NCBI GenBank assembly: GCA_040285825.1
Contig: JAUPSS010000001.1
Span: 2,356,001-2,420,000 of the forward strand
Reading direction: 5' to 3'
Source of the DNA: Eukaryota sp. TZLM1-RC
Taxonomy: Eukaryota; Metamonada: BaSk clade
Length of the DNA stretch: 64,000 nt
How positions within the stretch are numbered: the first letter of the stretch is position 1; the number at the start of each line of letters is the position of its first letter. The notes beneath the pieces were generated by a model, which was given only the letters and a program-made list of their open reading frames with translations, was not told where the DNA came from and made no database searches. The position numbers and the translations under genes were made by a program. Below, in pieces: positions 18,299 through 29,104 of this stretch.

Positions 18299-21200
18299 TT
18301 ATCGCTGTTGTGAAGGAGTTAGAATACGTGAGTAGAAAGACACGGGCATTACCTTGCGTTTTGAAAGGCAGGTTCCTGGGGGGCAAGGTTCTAACTCTTT
18401 CCAGACAATACCAGCGATAGCTTTGTCAGATGCGTCGGTGGACACAAGAATTGTGTCATCTGGGTCAGGTAAGGCGAGAGGAAGGCTATTAACCACCATT
18501 TCCTTGATATTGTTGAAGCATTGGAGTTCTTGAGGTCCTAACTTGATGCGTTTAGGTTTGTTCTTCAATAACGCAGTTAAGGGGGCAAGTTCTTTGGATA
18601 CAGAGGGGAGCCAGTCACGGAGAAAATTGATCGAGCCAGTGAAGGATCGGAGTTCGGGGACGGAAGTCGGAGGGGCTAGGTTACGTACGGTTTCAATCTT
18701 AGAGGGATCGATGCGGCGCTTTCCATCTTCAAAGATGGTTCCAAGTATCTTGATAGGATGTCGGTCGGTCTGGAAGGAACACTTGTGAAGACCGATTCTC
18801 ACACGATAACGGCGAGCACGAGACAAGATGTAGTCTATTCTTTGTAAGAAGGCTTCTTTCGTTGAGGCGGCTACGATGATATCATCCATATAGATGAATA
18901 TTCCTTCAGAGTCAAAAATACCTTTCATGAGGTTTTGAAACACAGCAGGAACATTCTTCAGGCCAAAAGCAGCACGGGTGTATTTGATCTTCCTTCCGGG
19001 GATGACTATGGCCGATTTCTCTTGATCATCGGGATGCAGATTTAACTGCCAGAAGGCTTTTGGCAAATCCAGGGTGGCAATGTATTTATTACCAGAGAGG
19101 AACTCACAGACATCAGAAATCTTGGGCAAATCGGCTGGAACAGGGACAGTTAGGTCGTTGATGCCTCCAGCACCGGAGTAATCTCCAGTTAGACGAGGAG
19201 GTTTCCCAGGGCGTTGGACGAGACAGATAGGAGAGCTCCAAGGTCCATCATAGGGCACAGCAAAACCATTGTTTACGAGCACGTCCATTTCTTCGTTGGC
19301 AACCTTTAGCTTATCCGGGGACAGGTAACGGAATTTCTTAGAGACAATCTTGGATTCATCGTGGAAAGGAATGCGCATCGGTGGACAGTCTATACCTTCG
19401 GGAGCTGGGAGCTTAGAAAATACTTCTGGGTATTTGAACAATAAATCTTTGATCGAAGTTTCCAGAGCAGGGTCGTTCAGCAGAAACGAGGTTTTGTCCA
19501 GATCAGGGAGAGCGGAGAGAGCAGAGACTCGGTCAGACGGAGGAATGAACAGATCAGGGATTGATTCATCTTCCATTAACTGATAATTTTTATCAGATAG
19601 GTTAAGGAAGAGGTAGTCATTGGTTAGGATGCCTAGCCTTTTGAGGAGGTCGCAACCAATGATACATGAATTCTGGCAAGGGAGTACAGCAAGGGTTACG
19701 TCGATAAAGGTGAGCTTAGCGGCGCCTCCAAGAGAGAAGGCGAGCTTTCCAGAAACAAGGGGGCAGACAACTTTAGTCCGATCAGCTAGTCCTACTTCAA
19801 GGGAGTTATTCGTGGGATGGAGCTTGGCCTTTTTGGTTAGATCTTCAGAGATACAAGAGATAGTGGCTCCAGTGTCTACCATTCCGTACAGGAAGGTCTG
19901 TTCATCGACTAGGATCTTCAAGTGGAGCAGCTTCTTGTCTACAGGCTTGTTGAGTTCTTTCTCAAATATTGAGATCATAGGCTTAGCGAGGGAGTCGTCC
20001 TTCTTGAACAGTTCCTTAGATCCTTTGGTCTTGTTCTTAGAGCGTTTCTTGGTTAATTCAGAGGCATCATGCGTTACTCCACCGTCGGCGTAAGCACAGT
20101 CGGCGTCGACCAGCCCAGACTCAGTGTCGAGGTCGGGATTAGCTTCCAACGACAAAGAGTCTATGTTACGGGAGGGAGCCTTTCCTGGCGGTACCACATG
20201 AGATAAGCTTGAAGAAACCTTCGAAACTAACTCGTTAGAATTAGACACGGGATTAGAGGATGGTTCAGAGGAGGATGAGAGAGAACGAGAGATAAGAGCG
20301 TGGTTTGAATCTGAGACAGGAGGGGCTATTGAATCTAAGTTGTCGAAGAGTTCTTGAAACTCTTGAGCGTCAGAGAATGACAGGGAGGGTGTTGAGCTTC
20401 TGGATGTTGAAGGAGATGTCGAGTAGTTATAAAGGTTTATTGAGGAGAATGGGTTAAGGGTCATGCTATAAGAATCATTGTCAGAACTAGAGGAGGATGA
20501 GGACATTACTCCATGCGGGAAGATGCTCTCGACGGCAGTATCTTCTTTCAAAGCAGACTGAATCGAATCAATGATTGAATTAACCTGGGGCTTTTCAGGG
20601 TTGGCGTCAGTTACTTGGTTGACTTGGCGGCGAAGGTTGTGCTTTCTTTGGAGGGTAGGATTGTTTCCATATTTTCGAGGTTTGCTGGCTTTGCATCCAG
20701 GCTTTGGGCAGTCCTTCACCATATGGCCGGGCTCCTTGCAATAAAAGCAAGTTATGGGAGAGGGAGACTTCTGAGGAGAGAAATATTTCTGCTCAGAACG
20801 AGGACTTTGACGGGAAGGCGAAGACTTGGGGGTGGAGCGAACGGAATAAGACTTGTTGGCAGAGCGGTGGGCCTGGGGAGTTCGAGAATTCTGACGAGAG
20901 GGTTGAGATCTAGGAAGAGGAGGGTTTTGGCCATGCAGAGTATAGTAAGCAGAGTACGGGAGGTGATAGGAAGGGAGAAGTTGACGGAGGCGAGAGACTA
21001 AGGAGGAGAAGCTATCAATAGAGCCAGTTTCTATGTCGGTTCGGATGATAAAGCGGAGTCTCTCGGGGCGTATTCCATTCGTAAAGAACTTCATACGGGC
21101 AGATTCAGGTAGTTCGGAGGGACAGAGCCGGAGTTTCTTGAGGAAGACAGAGATGTAAGAAGTGATGGCTTCTTCAGCGGTTGGAGCGGACAGATTGAGT

Positions 21201-21916
21201 TTCAGAGATTGGAGCTTATGATAAGCCTCAGCAGAGTCTTCAAAACGGCAAAAGGATAACAAGTGGGAAAGAACGGCTTCAGGGTCGTTAGGATCGATTC
21301 CTTCGAAGATTTCGAAGGTCTCTAACACTACAGGGGCAATAGTACATAACACGTACGGCAACATAGCTTGATGAAGTTGATTCTCAGAAACGAGGCGGCG
21401 TCTTTCGAAGGTAGCAACATTGGTAGTATCGGAAGAGTCAGAAGGCGGGTCTTGACTTTCTTCAAAATCCATCTCGGAGGGAAGTTTGAAGTTTCGAGGG
21501 TTTAAGGTCGAACTTGGTTTTCTCGTTCTAGTGGAGACAGGGGTAGATTCGGAGGTGTCTTCAGTACTCAATTCGGAATTCTCGGTGAGAGAAAGTTGGG
21601 ATTTCAGAGCAGCGACTTCTTGGGCGAGAGCCTTGATAACTTCTCGGTCAGAATCGCAGTAGGAGGACTCGGGTGCCTTCGAGCCGGAGGGAGACTGAGA
21701 GTGAGTAGAAGACGGATATCTTCTTGTCATGTCTGACGAGACATGATGAGAGGACATACGAGATACGTACACCTTAAGCGCTTCCACATACTGGGAGATG
21801 GCTTCTCGACCAGTGTGTTGTAAATACGGAGCGACTTGAGGGTACCTGGCTACGGAGTTGGATTCTCTGGCGTCCACAGTAATTACTGTTGGCTTTAGTG
21901 CACGTTGGTTTTCCAT
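18299..21916 (-). CDS. Element D Gag-protease-RT polyprotein
   Basis: This part has 1205 codons from the ATG at 21916, which lies in the 5' LTR; the first ten codons (M-E-N-Q-R-A-L-K-P-T) are LTR sequence. The open frame extends upstream to 22012 with a hydrophobic stretch, but that would lie deep in the LTR and the shorter start matches the arrangement in element A. A retrotransposon Gag core lies near 215-320, and a CCHC knuckle starts at Cys390. The protease D-T-G is at 681-683. RT carries Y-M-D-D with the first Asp near 1011. The RNase H D-A-S-D segment is near 1150. It ends at an in-frame TAA replacing a Trp codon. Confidence 0.9.
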   Translation of the reverse strand: MENQRALKPTVITVDARESNSVARYPQVAPYLQHTGREAISQYVEALKVYVSRMSSHHVSSDMTRRYPSSTHSQSPSGSKAPESSYCDSDREVIKALAQEVAALKSQLSLTENSELSTEDTSESTPVSTRTRKPSSTLNPRNFKLPSEMDFEESQDPPSDSSDTTNVATFERRRLVSENQLHQAMLPYVLCTIAPVVLETFEIFEGIDPNDPEAVLSHLLSFCRFEDSAEAYHKLQSLKLNLSAPTAEEAITSYISVFLKKLRLCPSELPESARMKFFTNGIRPERLRFIIRTDIETGSIDSFSSLVSRLRQLLPSYHLPYSAYYTLHGQNPPLPRSQPSRQNSRTPQAHRSANKSYSVRSTPKSSPSRQSPRSEQKYFSPQKSPSPITCFYCKEPGHMVKDCPKPGCKASKPRKYGNNPTLQRKHNLRRQVNQVTDANPEKPQVNSIIDSIQSALKEDTAVESIFPHGVMSSSSSSSDNDSYSMTLNPFSSINLYNYSTSPSTSRSSTPSLSFSDAQEFQELFDNLDSIAPPVSDSNHALISRSLSSSSEPSSNPVSNSNELVSKVSSSLSHVVPPGKAPSRNIDSLSLEANPDLDTESGLVDADCAYADGGVTHDASELTKKRSKNKTKGSKELFKKDDSLAKPMISIFEKELNKPVDKKLLHLKILVDEQTFLYGMVDTGATISCISEDLTKKAKLHPTNNSLEVGLADRTKVVCPLVSGKLAFSLGGAAKLTFIDVTLAVLPCQNSCIIGCDLLKRLGILTNDYLFLNLSDKNYQLMEDESIPDLFIPPSDRVSALSALPDLDKTSFLLNDPALETSIKDLLFKYPEVFSKLPAPEGIDCPPMRIPFHDESKIVSKKFRYLSPDKLKVANEEMDVLVNNGFAVPYDGPWSSPICLVQRPGKPPRLTGDYSGAGGINDLTVPVPADLPKISDVCEFLSGNKYIATLDLPKAFWQLNLHPDDQEKSAIVIPGRKIKYTRAAFGLKNVPAVFQNLMKGIFDSEGIFIYMDDIIVAASTKEAFLQRIDYILSRARRYRVRIGLHKCSFQTDRHPIKILGTIFEDGKRRIDPSKIETVRNLAPPTSVPELRSFTGSINFLRDWLPSVSKELAPLTALLKNKPKRIKLGPQELQCFNNIKEMVVNSLPLALPDPDDTILVSTDASDKAIAGIVWKELEPCPPGTCLSKRKVMPVSFYSRILTPSQQR

Positions 21917-22057
21917 AAACGAATAAAAACAGATGTTTATAGAACAGAGGTAGAAAATCAACAATAAACTAAACAATAACAAATTCAAACTAATGATGAC
22001 GTGATACATCACGTCATACTTTCCGAAATCGGCAAGAGAAGTTTAGCCTGGCTAACA
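21887..22057 (-). repeat. 5' LTR of element D (171 bp), contains the Gag start
   Basis: The last 30 bases (21916-21887) encode the first ten residues of Gag and end on a codon boundary. The dyad TGACGTGAT-AC-ATCACGTCA is at 21997-22016. The target copy GTGA follows at 22058-22061. Confidence 0.94.
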
Positions 22058-22061
22058 GTGA

Positions 22062-22700
22062 CGCTCTGCTTCTTCCCTTTTTTCTTGTAGACGAGTGTTT
22101 TTCATTTTGATGTCATCTAATAAGGGGATATTAGTTTCAAATTTGGATAAATTTCCTAATATATTAGCAGGGTCTGTTCTTGGGCTAATCGAAGAACCAA
22201 ACATGAGTTCGTATGGGGTAAAACCAGTTTTTCTGCTTTCAGTAGAATTTATTAATAGTTGGGATATAGGTACGTATGTAGACCAATTTCCGTAATCGTT
22301 GAAATCTATTAATAGTTTCCTTAAGCATTGAAGAACGTCTCTATGTTTACGTTCTACAAGTCCATTACTTTCTGAATAGTGGGGAATTGAGTTACTCGTC
22401 TCAATCGCTAATCTGTTACACACTATTTTAAAAGTCTCGTTGGCGAACTCAGGTCCATTATCACTATGAATTAACATAGGTATGCCAAAGATAGCGCAAA
22501 CATTCCAAATTAAGGCATCTGCGGTTTCTAAGGCATTGAGTTCTTTTAGAGGGACTAAAATTGTATATCCAGTAAAAGAGTCTACAAATACTAAAAGATA
22601 TTTATTTCCTTCGTTGTCGGAATTTAGGGGTCCAATTGTATCGACGTTTAATCTGGCAAAAGGACGATTTGCCCATAAAGATCCTGTGGAAGGTGTTCTG
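22062..22700 (-). pseudogene. Element C integrase, second copy of the duplicated unit (right of D)
   Basis: This repeats the integrase core already present at 23110-23748: the S-T-G-S-L-W segment, D-T-I-G-P-L, H-S-D-N-G-P-E-F and G-L-V-E-R-K-H. It starts at 22697-22700, directly after the end of the first unit. With 14324-14735 it totals 1048 bp, the same length as the first unit 22701-23748. It keeps V-D-S-F where the first copy has E-D-C-F. Confidence 0.85.
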
Positions 22701-24251
22701 AGCTTCTGAGTGTCTAACCGAATGGAGTGGATCTTCTGTTGTCTCACCGCCAAACCATTGAACAGTACAGAAACTACCTGAATCAGAGTGGTATTCTGAG
22801 AGGATTTTCTCTATAACGTGTTTTTCGGAATCGCCTGCAGCGACTGCCTTGAGGAACTCAATGTCCTGTGGATTTTCTGCGTTATAGGTTTTGCAATCTT
22901 TCTTGGCAGCTTTTAATTCCATGCCAGTAGTAAGATTCTTCAATAATAAAGTGGATTTGGAAGGAAGGTCAACAACTAAAAATGGTCCATTCCAAGATCC
23001 ATGCAATTTATTATTTTGCTTGGTTTTACGTAAGACGTAGTCACCAATATTAAATGCTAAAAAACACGAATTAGTATTATCTACTGAAGACGGAGTATTT
23101 AATGTTTGGTGACGCTCTGCTTCTTCCCTTTTTTCTTGTAGACGAGTGTTTTTCATTTTGATGTCATCTAATAAGGGGATATTAGTTTCAAATTTGGATA
23201 AATTTCCTAATATATTAGCAGGGTCTGTTCTTGACCTAATCGAAGAACCGAACATGAGTTCGTATGGAGTAAAACCAGTTTTTCTGCTTTTAGTAGAATT
23301 TATTAATAGTTGGGATATAGGTACGTATGTAGACCAATTTCCGTAATTGTTGAAATCTATTAATAGTTTCCTTAAGCATTGAAGAACGTCTCTATGTTTA
23401 CGTTCTACAAGTCCATTACTTTCTGAATAGTGGGGAATTGAGTTACTCATCTCAATCGCTAATCTGTTACACACTATTTTGAAAGTCTCATTGGCGAACT
23501 CAGGTCCATTATCACTATGAATTAACATAGGTATGCCAAAGATAGCGCAAACATTCCAAAATAAGGCATCTGCGGTTTCTAAGGCATTGAGTTCTTTTAG
23601 AGGGACTAAAATTGTATATCCAGTAAAACAGTCTTCAAATACTAAAAGATATTTATTTCCTTCGTTGTCGGAATTTAGGGGTCCAATTGTATCGACGTTC
23701 AATCTGGCAAAAGGACGATCTGCCCATAAAGATCCTGTGGAAGGTGTTTTTGATCTTTTAACTGGAGCCGTTTTTTGACAAGTTGGGCATCTTTTGACAT
23801 GATTAATGAGGTCCTTTCTCATAATGGGCCAGTAGAAATCGCTTTTGGATAGTTTGTGTAAACTATCGTTTTTACTAGGGTGACCAGATTGAACCAAACC
23901 ATGTATTAGTAGTAGTGCCTGTTTTCTGAGGCTCTTTGGAATCAAAATTTTGTTTTTATTATTTTTCCAAATTTGAGTATTTTCATCTAGAATTGCATTT
24001 TCAAATAACGAGTCGTTGTTGTTTTTGGCTATTTGTTGTTCGGATCTTATCTTAGAGAACCAAGAAGAAAAAATAGGTAGGTCTTGGTGTCTACTTAGAG
24101 ATGAGATTGATGGGATGTCTTCAAGGTCCGAATCAGAATCATCGTCTAGTGGAGGTATCTCGTAATTTGAAAGTAAAGTATCTGGTATATTTATGCTACA
24201 AATAGAAGGAGTTTCCTCGTTTTGATCCAAATCAATATTCCTCGATAACAT
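22701..24251 (-). pseudogene. Element C integrase, first copy, with chromodomain-like end
   Basis: This open stretch covers the region after RNase H, the HHCC finger (H-G-L-V-Q-S-G-H ... C-P-T-C), the DDE core and the chromodomain-like segment I-E-K-I-L ... V-Q-W-F-G. At 22700 it runs into the start of the second duplicated unit, so it loses the normal C-terminal tail. The frame is separated from RT/RNase H by a 5-bp duplication near 24262 (ACAAC repeated). Confidence 0.85.
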
Positions 24252-27200
24252 ATCTGCCCAATGTTGTGGTTGTCTTCACCAGGTTCGTGGACTATGTCAA
24301 AGTCGAATTCAGATAGTATCGGCAGCCATCTCTTTACAATTCTATTTTTCTCTGGGGCTGTAGCCAGGAATGCAATGTTTTTATGATCTGTGAAAATTGT
24401 TAAATGTCTAGTTAACAAGTAGCTTTCTAAACAACTTTCAGTTAAAATCAAAAGTATTGCATATAATTCTTGTTGTAATGTGGACCATTTTCTTTGTGTT
24501 TCTGTAAGTAAGCTACTGTAGAATGACAAAGGTTTTACTTTCCTTTTATTCAGCGGGGTTTCTGCAGGGGAGTAGGGTTCAATTTCTTGCCAAATAACAC
24601 CTCCTACTGCTACATCTGAAGCGTCAGTACTTATCAATACTCGCTTGCCCGGAGCTGGTAATTCAAGGGGCATGTGGTTTACTATTAAGTCTTTTATTTG
24701 TTTTAAGTAATCGTCATGCTTGCTAGTCCATTTAATTATTCTGGGTTTACCTTTAATTAGCTCGTTAATTGGAGCAATTGATTCAGAAATACCTGGAAGC
24801 CAATCTCTAATATAATTGATGGATCCTACCAATGAGCGAACTTCTTTCACTGTTTTTGGTCTAGGGATTCTCATCAAGGCTTCGATTTTTTTCTTACTAA
24901 TAAATCTAGTTTTATCCTGGAAGGTACTTCCTAAAATGTCGATAGGGTGTTTTGATGTTACGAATTTACATTTACGTAACCCTATATTTACACGTCTATT
25001 TCTGGCGCATTGGAGGACTCTTTGTAATCTCTTATAAAATTCTTCGAATGTCGTTCCAACTATTATGATATCGTCAATGTATATAAAAACGCCGTCTATT
25101 TGGAAAATTTCCATCATTACGTTTTGAAAAACTGCTGGGATGTTCTTTAATCCGAAGCAAGCTCTTTTAAACATGATTGACCTTCCAGGAATTGAGATTG
25201 ATGTTTTCTCAATATCCTTATCAGCTACATTCATCTGCCAGAAAGCTTTTGGTAAATCAAGCGTGGCGATGTAATTTGCTCTACTCAAAAATTCTAAAAT
25301 ATCACTAATCCTAGGTAGATTAGGCTCTACTGAAATCGTATGGGCATTAACTCCATCTTTACCACTAAAGTCTCCAGTTAACCAGGGTTTCTTGCCGTCA
25401 GGATATATAACTAAGACAATAGGAGAGCTGAATTTATAATTAGATTCAACTGCGTAACCCATTTCGATCAGTTCATCAAATATTTTGTTTGCTATTTCCA
25501 TTTTGCTGGGATTTAACCGTCTATCAGGCTTGTGTACTATAGCATTCTCATCTCTAAAGGGGATTGTTAGAGGATTACAATCGATCCCTTTTCTATTAGG
25601 AGTTTCACTAAAAACATCGCTGAATAATTTTAGTAGACTCGTTAATTTTAATTTAGTATTACTATCATCTAATTTTATCTCACATCCAGATCTTGCTAAT
25701 TGCTCCTCAAAATCAGAAGGACTTGGTGATTGGTTATCTAAGTTTCCAATCGAATGTTGAGCGATCCTGGAGTCGAATTCTGATTCTGCATTTAGCAAAG
25801 TGCGGTGTTCTTTGTCTAATCTAATGAAAAGACCATCATCCGTCTGAAGCCCAAGTGCTTTTAACATGTCTGTCCCAATTAATAATTTGTTCGAACCCGG
25901 GATTATGGGAAGAGTATGTTTATAATGAACTTGTTGCGCAATGCTTCCTACGTTGATCGACAGAATACCAGTTGTACTCCCTAGCGATTTTGAGGATACG
26001 TTATTAGCTGGTAAGAACTTAATAGTATCCTTGCTATTGATTGACATATGGCATTGTTCAGCTAAATCTGCAGTAATAACTGAACAAAACGCAGCCGAGT
26101 CTATAGTCGCAATCATTTTAATATCATTTATTGATATCTCCAGTCTTAGAAATGGAGAACGCTGGGACCTGATGTGGTTTTCACTAACCGTAGAATTAAT
26201 ATCAAAAATACTATTGATATCAGAGCTGGATTGGTGAATTTGTAGAGGAATTAAAAGATTTTGTTGAGCTGTTGGAAAGTTGTTGACTGGGTTTCCTAAA
26301 TCGGTTGTTGATTGATTGTGATTGATTCCGTTGATGTGTACCCGATTAGGTAAGTTGCCTGTCCTGCTGTTCCGGTTGCTGTTGTTGATCCGTCTGTGAG
26401 GAACCGTACTCGAACGGGTCGGTTTTGACTCAGTAGGGGATGCGTTTGATGATATATCCTCTGTAGTGTTGATGTTATAAATGGGTCTGTACTGACCTCT
26501 TCCTTTATGACCTCTAAAACGGTCTCCACGGCCTCTAAATTTGAATCTATGTACACGTCTACCACGGCCACCTCGGCCCCTTTCTACACTGCCTCTACTA
26601 GCAAGCGCCTCCTGTTCTTCAAATCTGAATCTTTCTTCTTTGGGGACTCTGCTTCTAGCACAATGAGGATCTTTGCATTCGAATACAGTGTGGCCAACAG
26701 GATTGTTACCTTCGACGTTGCTGCAGAATGTACAGAATTTTGACCCTTCTCGTTCATGCTTTTCAGGGATGTATTTGTGTTGAGGGGTTCCTCTTGACTT
26801 TCCACCTGATCGTCTTGCTCGTTTTGATGGAGCCTGGGCTGATGATGTTACTCCTCTTGAGTAAGTTCTCATCGCTGTGAGTCCCAATGGAATATCTTCT
26901 TCGTTAGCCCTGTTCCTTAGTACATCCATTGTGGGCTTGTTTCCTGCTGTGTAACACCAAGCGAGGAAATGTCTTCTCGTTGTCGATATCAAATCGAGTA
27001 GAGTTGTTCTGTTCGGTGAGTCCCACAAGGATTCCCTAGTCCATACTGGGAGGAGTTCGCTCGATATAGCAAAGTTGTCCAAACCCATAAGAAAGTACTC
27101 GGCTATTAGAGCGGGAGATATGGATATCAACCCACTGCTTCCTCTAATTAAATCGGGGATGGTTAGGTCGGTCATGTAGGTGGTCATTCTCAAGACGTCT

Positions 27201-29104
27201 CCAAAATCTTCTACATAACGACCAAACTCGTTGTCAGCCTCGTGCCTATTGTGGATTTTTCTCCAGTTTATTCTAGGCTTCATTAGAGCTGTACAAGCCT
27301 CATGATATGATGTGAATTGTGTTCTTTTTAGCAGAAATACCATGACGTCGGCGTCGGTATAATCAACACCGAGTAAACCTTGACTTTGCCATCTGGATAG
27401 AAGGCTAGGGTCAATCATGCTGGATATTCCTGTAGGGCAAGTGCTCATCATAATGCTCCTAAATAAATCATAATGGTGGATTGAGGGTCCGAGCTTATCT
27501 GTTATAGCTGGCTCAATCCTTACCAAAGGCTGTGTTGTATCCCTGGTGATCTCGTCGCGTATATGTTTGGGGAGATCTTTAATCCTATCTTGGGTTATTT
27601 CTGCTTGGCCTTCTCCAAATAGCTGGGTAGCTATCATAAAGGCTCTGGTCCAATCTGATTGACCTGGGGTTTCAAGGCTTCTATTAGCTATCTTTCGCCC
27701 GTATTTATCCCAAGTTTGATATTTTAAAAGAAAAGCTATGATAGACATTTTGTTGATAGGGTCATCAGCGGATAATCGAGGTCTTTTATAGTCGATATCC
27801 TTAGACCGTGGATCAATCTGTCTATGAAGGCTACTAGCTATGCTCATGTCAATAGCACTTCTTGAGGATTGTAGGTCCTCAATACGCATAGATCTGTCGG
27901 AAGAAGAGTTTCTTACTGAGGGTTGAGGAGGAGCCGTTTCTCCAACGACTGGCCCGTTCAACTCTATGTCTTCTCCGATTTCACGTTCCATAGGTTGGAA
28001 GGAAGTTGGTTCTTCCTGAGGAGCAACGTCTTGTCTTGTTACAGGTTCCGGGGCGTTCACTGTTGGAACGTGTTCGGGTATGCTGTCAATAGAGCAGACC
28101 TGTATTGGTTGGCTTTTTTCAGAAATTATAGGGGCTACAACAGGCAGTTTGGGAAGGTGGAGAGATGTGGATGGATTTCCCGTTACCCATTGTCTAAACT
28201 CTCGTTGTTTCGTGAACGAGTTACCATGTTGTTGGATGTAGTTGTTAGGACGGCTCCTATACGTGGATACAGCTGATCGTTCCGTATGAATGTTGTTTAA
28301 AGCGTCTGCATCAAACCAGGGTGTTACCGGTTCAAGCTTGTCTGGTTCACTACTATCCTCCTGCTCCATAAATTCCCTAAAATATGTGGGAGCACCCTCT
28401 GTCAGCTCCGTGTAATTATGGATTTCCGTATCAAAGTTAGGATCAAACCAGGCAGGCAATTTGGATTGTAGGATGTCTTCCGAGTCGGTCCTACTTCTCT
28501 GCTCGATGGAGAGAAACCTTATTCTCCTGCCGTGTTGATCTAGGAAGGAGGCCTTCCAATCCAATCTATCTTTGATGGGAAGAGACATCATTTCATTGAT
28601 TCTCTTGTCCATTTCAGAGATTCTGGGGCGGCGCTCTGCGTTACGCCCGAATGTCTCTCTACTCAGTTTATCGAGTGCCTTTATGAGTTCATTCCTTTCA
28701 TTGAGGGGAATATCCAATACCTTTTGGGTATCCCCAATCATTCCGAGGGTCTGGAAACCAACGTTTCTGCCTCTTTTTTGAATGTAACTCCATAAAGGAG
28801 GAAGCTGCTCGAACAGACAGAAATCTGTTGGTTCGAGGTAAGCCTCCGCATCCTCTCTTAATAACTTGTAGAACCACTCAGAAGAGTCGTCTTCTCCCTC
28901 CATTTCATCCAGTTGAGATTGAATTTCTTCATATTCTCCTAATGGGGAAGACGTGTCTAAGGTGGGATCTCCATCCGTTCCCTTTGAGACAGGTTCTAGA
29001 ATTGGGAGGGGAGAGGGAGCCGGGTCCGTTCTCGTTGCCTCCGAGGACAATTCTGCATACTTGAGGGGAGAGGGAGCCGGGTCCGTTCTCGTTGCCTCTT
29101 TCAT
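24191..29104 (-). CDS. Element C Gag-protease-RT-RNase H polyprotein
   Basis: This open stretch of 1637 codons begins within Gag after a 1-base frameshift near 29160. Gag has acidic repeats at the N-terminus, a core shared with element A near 570-660, and a CCHC-like knuckle (C-x2-C ... H ... C) near 800. The protease active site reads D-S-A instead of D-S/T-G. RT carries Y-I-D-D, and RNase H has T-D-A-S-D and T-D-H-K-N. The frame ends abnormally just after E-P-G-E-D-N-H because of the 5-bp duplication. No Gag stop precedes Pol, so a single polyprotein is likely in the intact family. Confidence 0.88.
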   Translation of the reverse strand: MKEATRTDPAPSPLKYAELSSEATRTDPAPSPLPILEPVSKGTDGDPTLDTSSPLGEYEEIQSQLDEMEGEDDSSEWFYKLLREDAEAYLEPTDFCLFEQLPPLWSYIQKRGRNVGFQTLGMIGDTQKVLDIPLNERNELIKALDKLSRETFGRNAERRPRISEMDKRINEMMSLPIKDRLDWKASFLDQHGRRIRFLSIEQRSRTDSEDILQSKLPAWFDPNFDTEIHNYTELTEGAPTYFREFMEQEDSSEPDKLEPVTPWFDADALNNIHTERSAVSTYRSRPNNYIQQHGNSFTKQREFRQWVTGNPSTSLHLPKLPVVAPIISEKSQPIQVCSIDSIPEHVPTVNAPEPVTRQDVAPQEEPTSFQPMEREIGEDIELNGPVVGETAPPQPSVRNSSSDRSMRIEDLQSSRSAIDMSIASSLHRQIDPRSKDIDYKRPRLSADDPINKMSIIAFLLKYQTWDKYGRKIANRSLETPGQSDWTRAFMIATQLFGEGQAEITQDRIKDLPKHIRDEITRDTTQPLVRIEPAITDKLGPSIHHYDLFRSIMMSTCPTGISSMIDPSLLSRWQSQGLLGVDYTDADVMVFLLKRTQFTSYHEACTALMKPRINWRKIHNRHEADNEFGRYVEDFGDVLRMTTYMTDLTIPDLIRGSSGLISISPALIAEYFLMGLDNFAISSELLPVWTRESLWDSPNRTTLLDLISTTRRHFLAWCYTAGNKPTMDVLRNRANEEDIPLGLTAMRTYSRGVTSSAQAPSKRARRSGGKSRGTPQHKYIPEKHEREGSKFCTFCSNVEGNNPVGHTVFECKDPHCARSRVPKEERFRFEEQEALASRGSVERGRGGRGRRVHRFKFRGRGDRFRGHKGRGQYRPIYNINTTEDISSNASPTESKPTRSSTVPHRRINNSNRNSRTGNLPNRVHINGINHNQSTTDLGNPVNNFPTAQQNLLIPLQIHQSSSDINSIFDINSTVSENHIRSQRSPFLRLEISINDIKMIATIDSAAFCSVITADLAEQCHMSINSKDTIKFLPANNVSSKSLGSTTGILSINVGSIAQQVHYKHTLPIIPGSNKLLIGTDMLKALGLQTDDGLFIRLDKEHRTLLNAESEFDSRIAQHSIGNLDNQSPSPSDFEEQLARSGCEIKLDDSNTKLKLTSLLKLFSDVFSETPNRKGIDCNPLTIPFRDENAIVHKPDRRLNPSKMEIANKIFDELIEMGYAVESNYKFSSPIVLVIYPDGKKPWLTGDFSGKDGVNAHTISVEPNLPRISDILEFLSRANYIATLDLPKAFWQMNVADKDIEKTSISIPGRSIMFKRACFGLKNIPAVFQNVMMEIFQIDGVFIYIDDIIIVGTTFEEFYKRLQRVLQCARNRRVNIGLRKCKFVTSKHPIDILGSTFQDKTRFISKKKIEALMRIPRPKTVKEVRSLVGSINYIRDWLPGISESIAPINELIKGKPRIIKWTSKHDDYLKQIKDLIVNHMPLELPAPGKRVLISTDASDVAVGGVIWQEIEPYSPAETPLNKRKVKPLSFYSSLLTETQRKWSTLQQELYAILLILTESCLESYLLTRHLTIFTDHKNIAFLATAPEKNRIVKRWLPILSEFDFDIVHEPGEDNHNIGQICYRGILIWIKTRKLLLFVA

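Larger units (their letters stand above)
14736..22057 (-). mobile_element. LTR element D (Ty3/gypsy type), 7.32 kb, nested in C
   Basis: This is a complete element on the minus strand with 171-bp LTRs at 14736-14906 and 21887-22057 that differ at one visible position. The target duplication is GTGA (14732-14735 and 22058-22061). The uninterrupted site is present in the duplicated segment of C near 23101-23130. Gene order is Gag, protease, RT, RNase H, a long extra region, integrase. One in-frame stop and one frameshift interrupt it. Its base composition is visibly more GC-rich than element C. Confidence 0.93.

Noticed and set aside
21887-22012. N-terminal hydrophobic extension of element D Gag that looks like a signal peptide or membrane segment
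   Set aside because: It lies in the LTR upstream of ATG 21916, and the shorter start matches the layout in element A.
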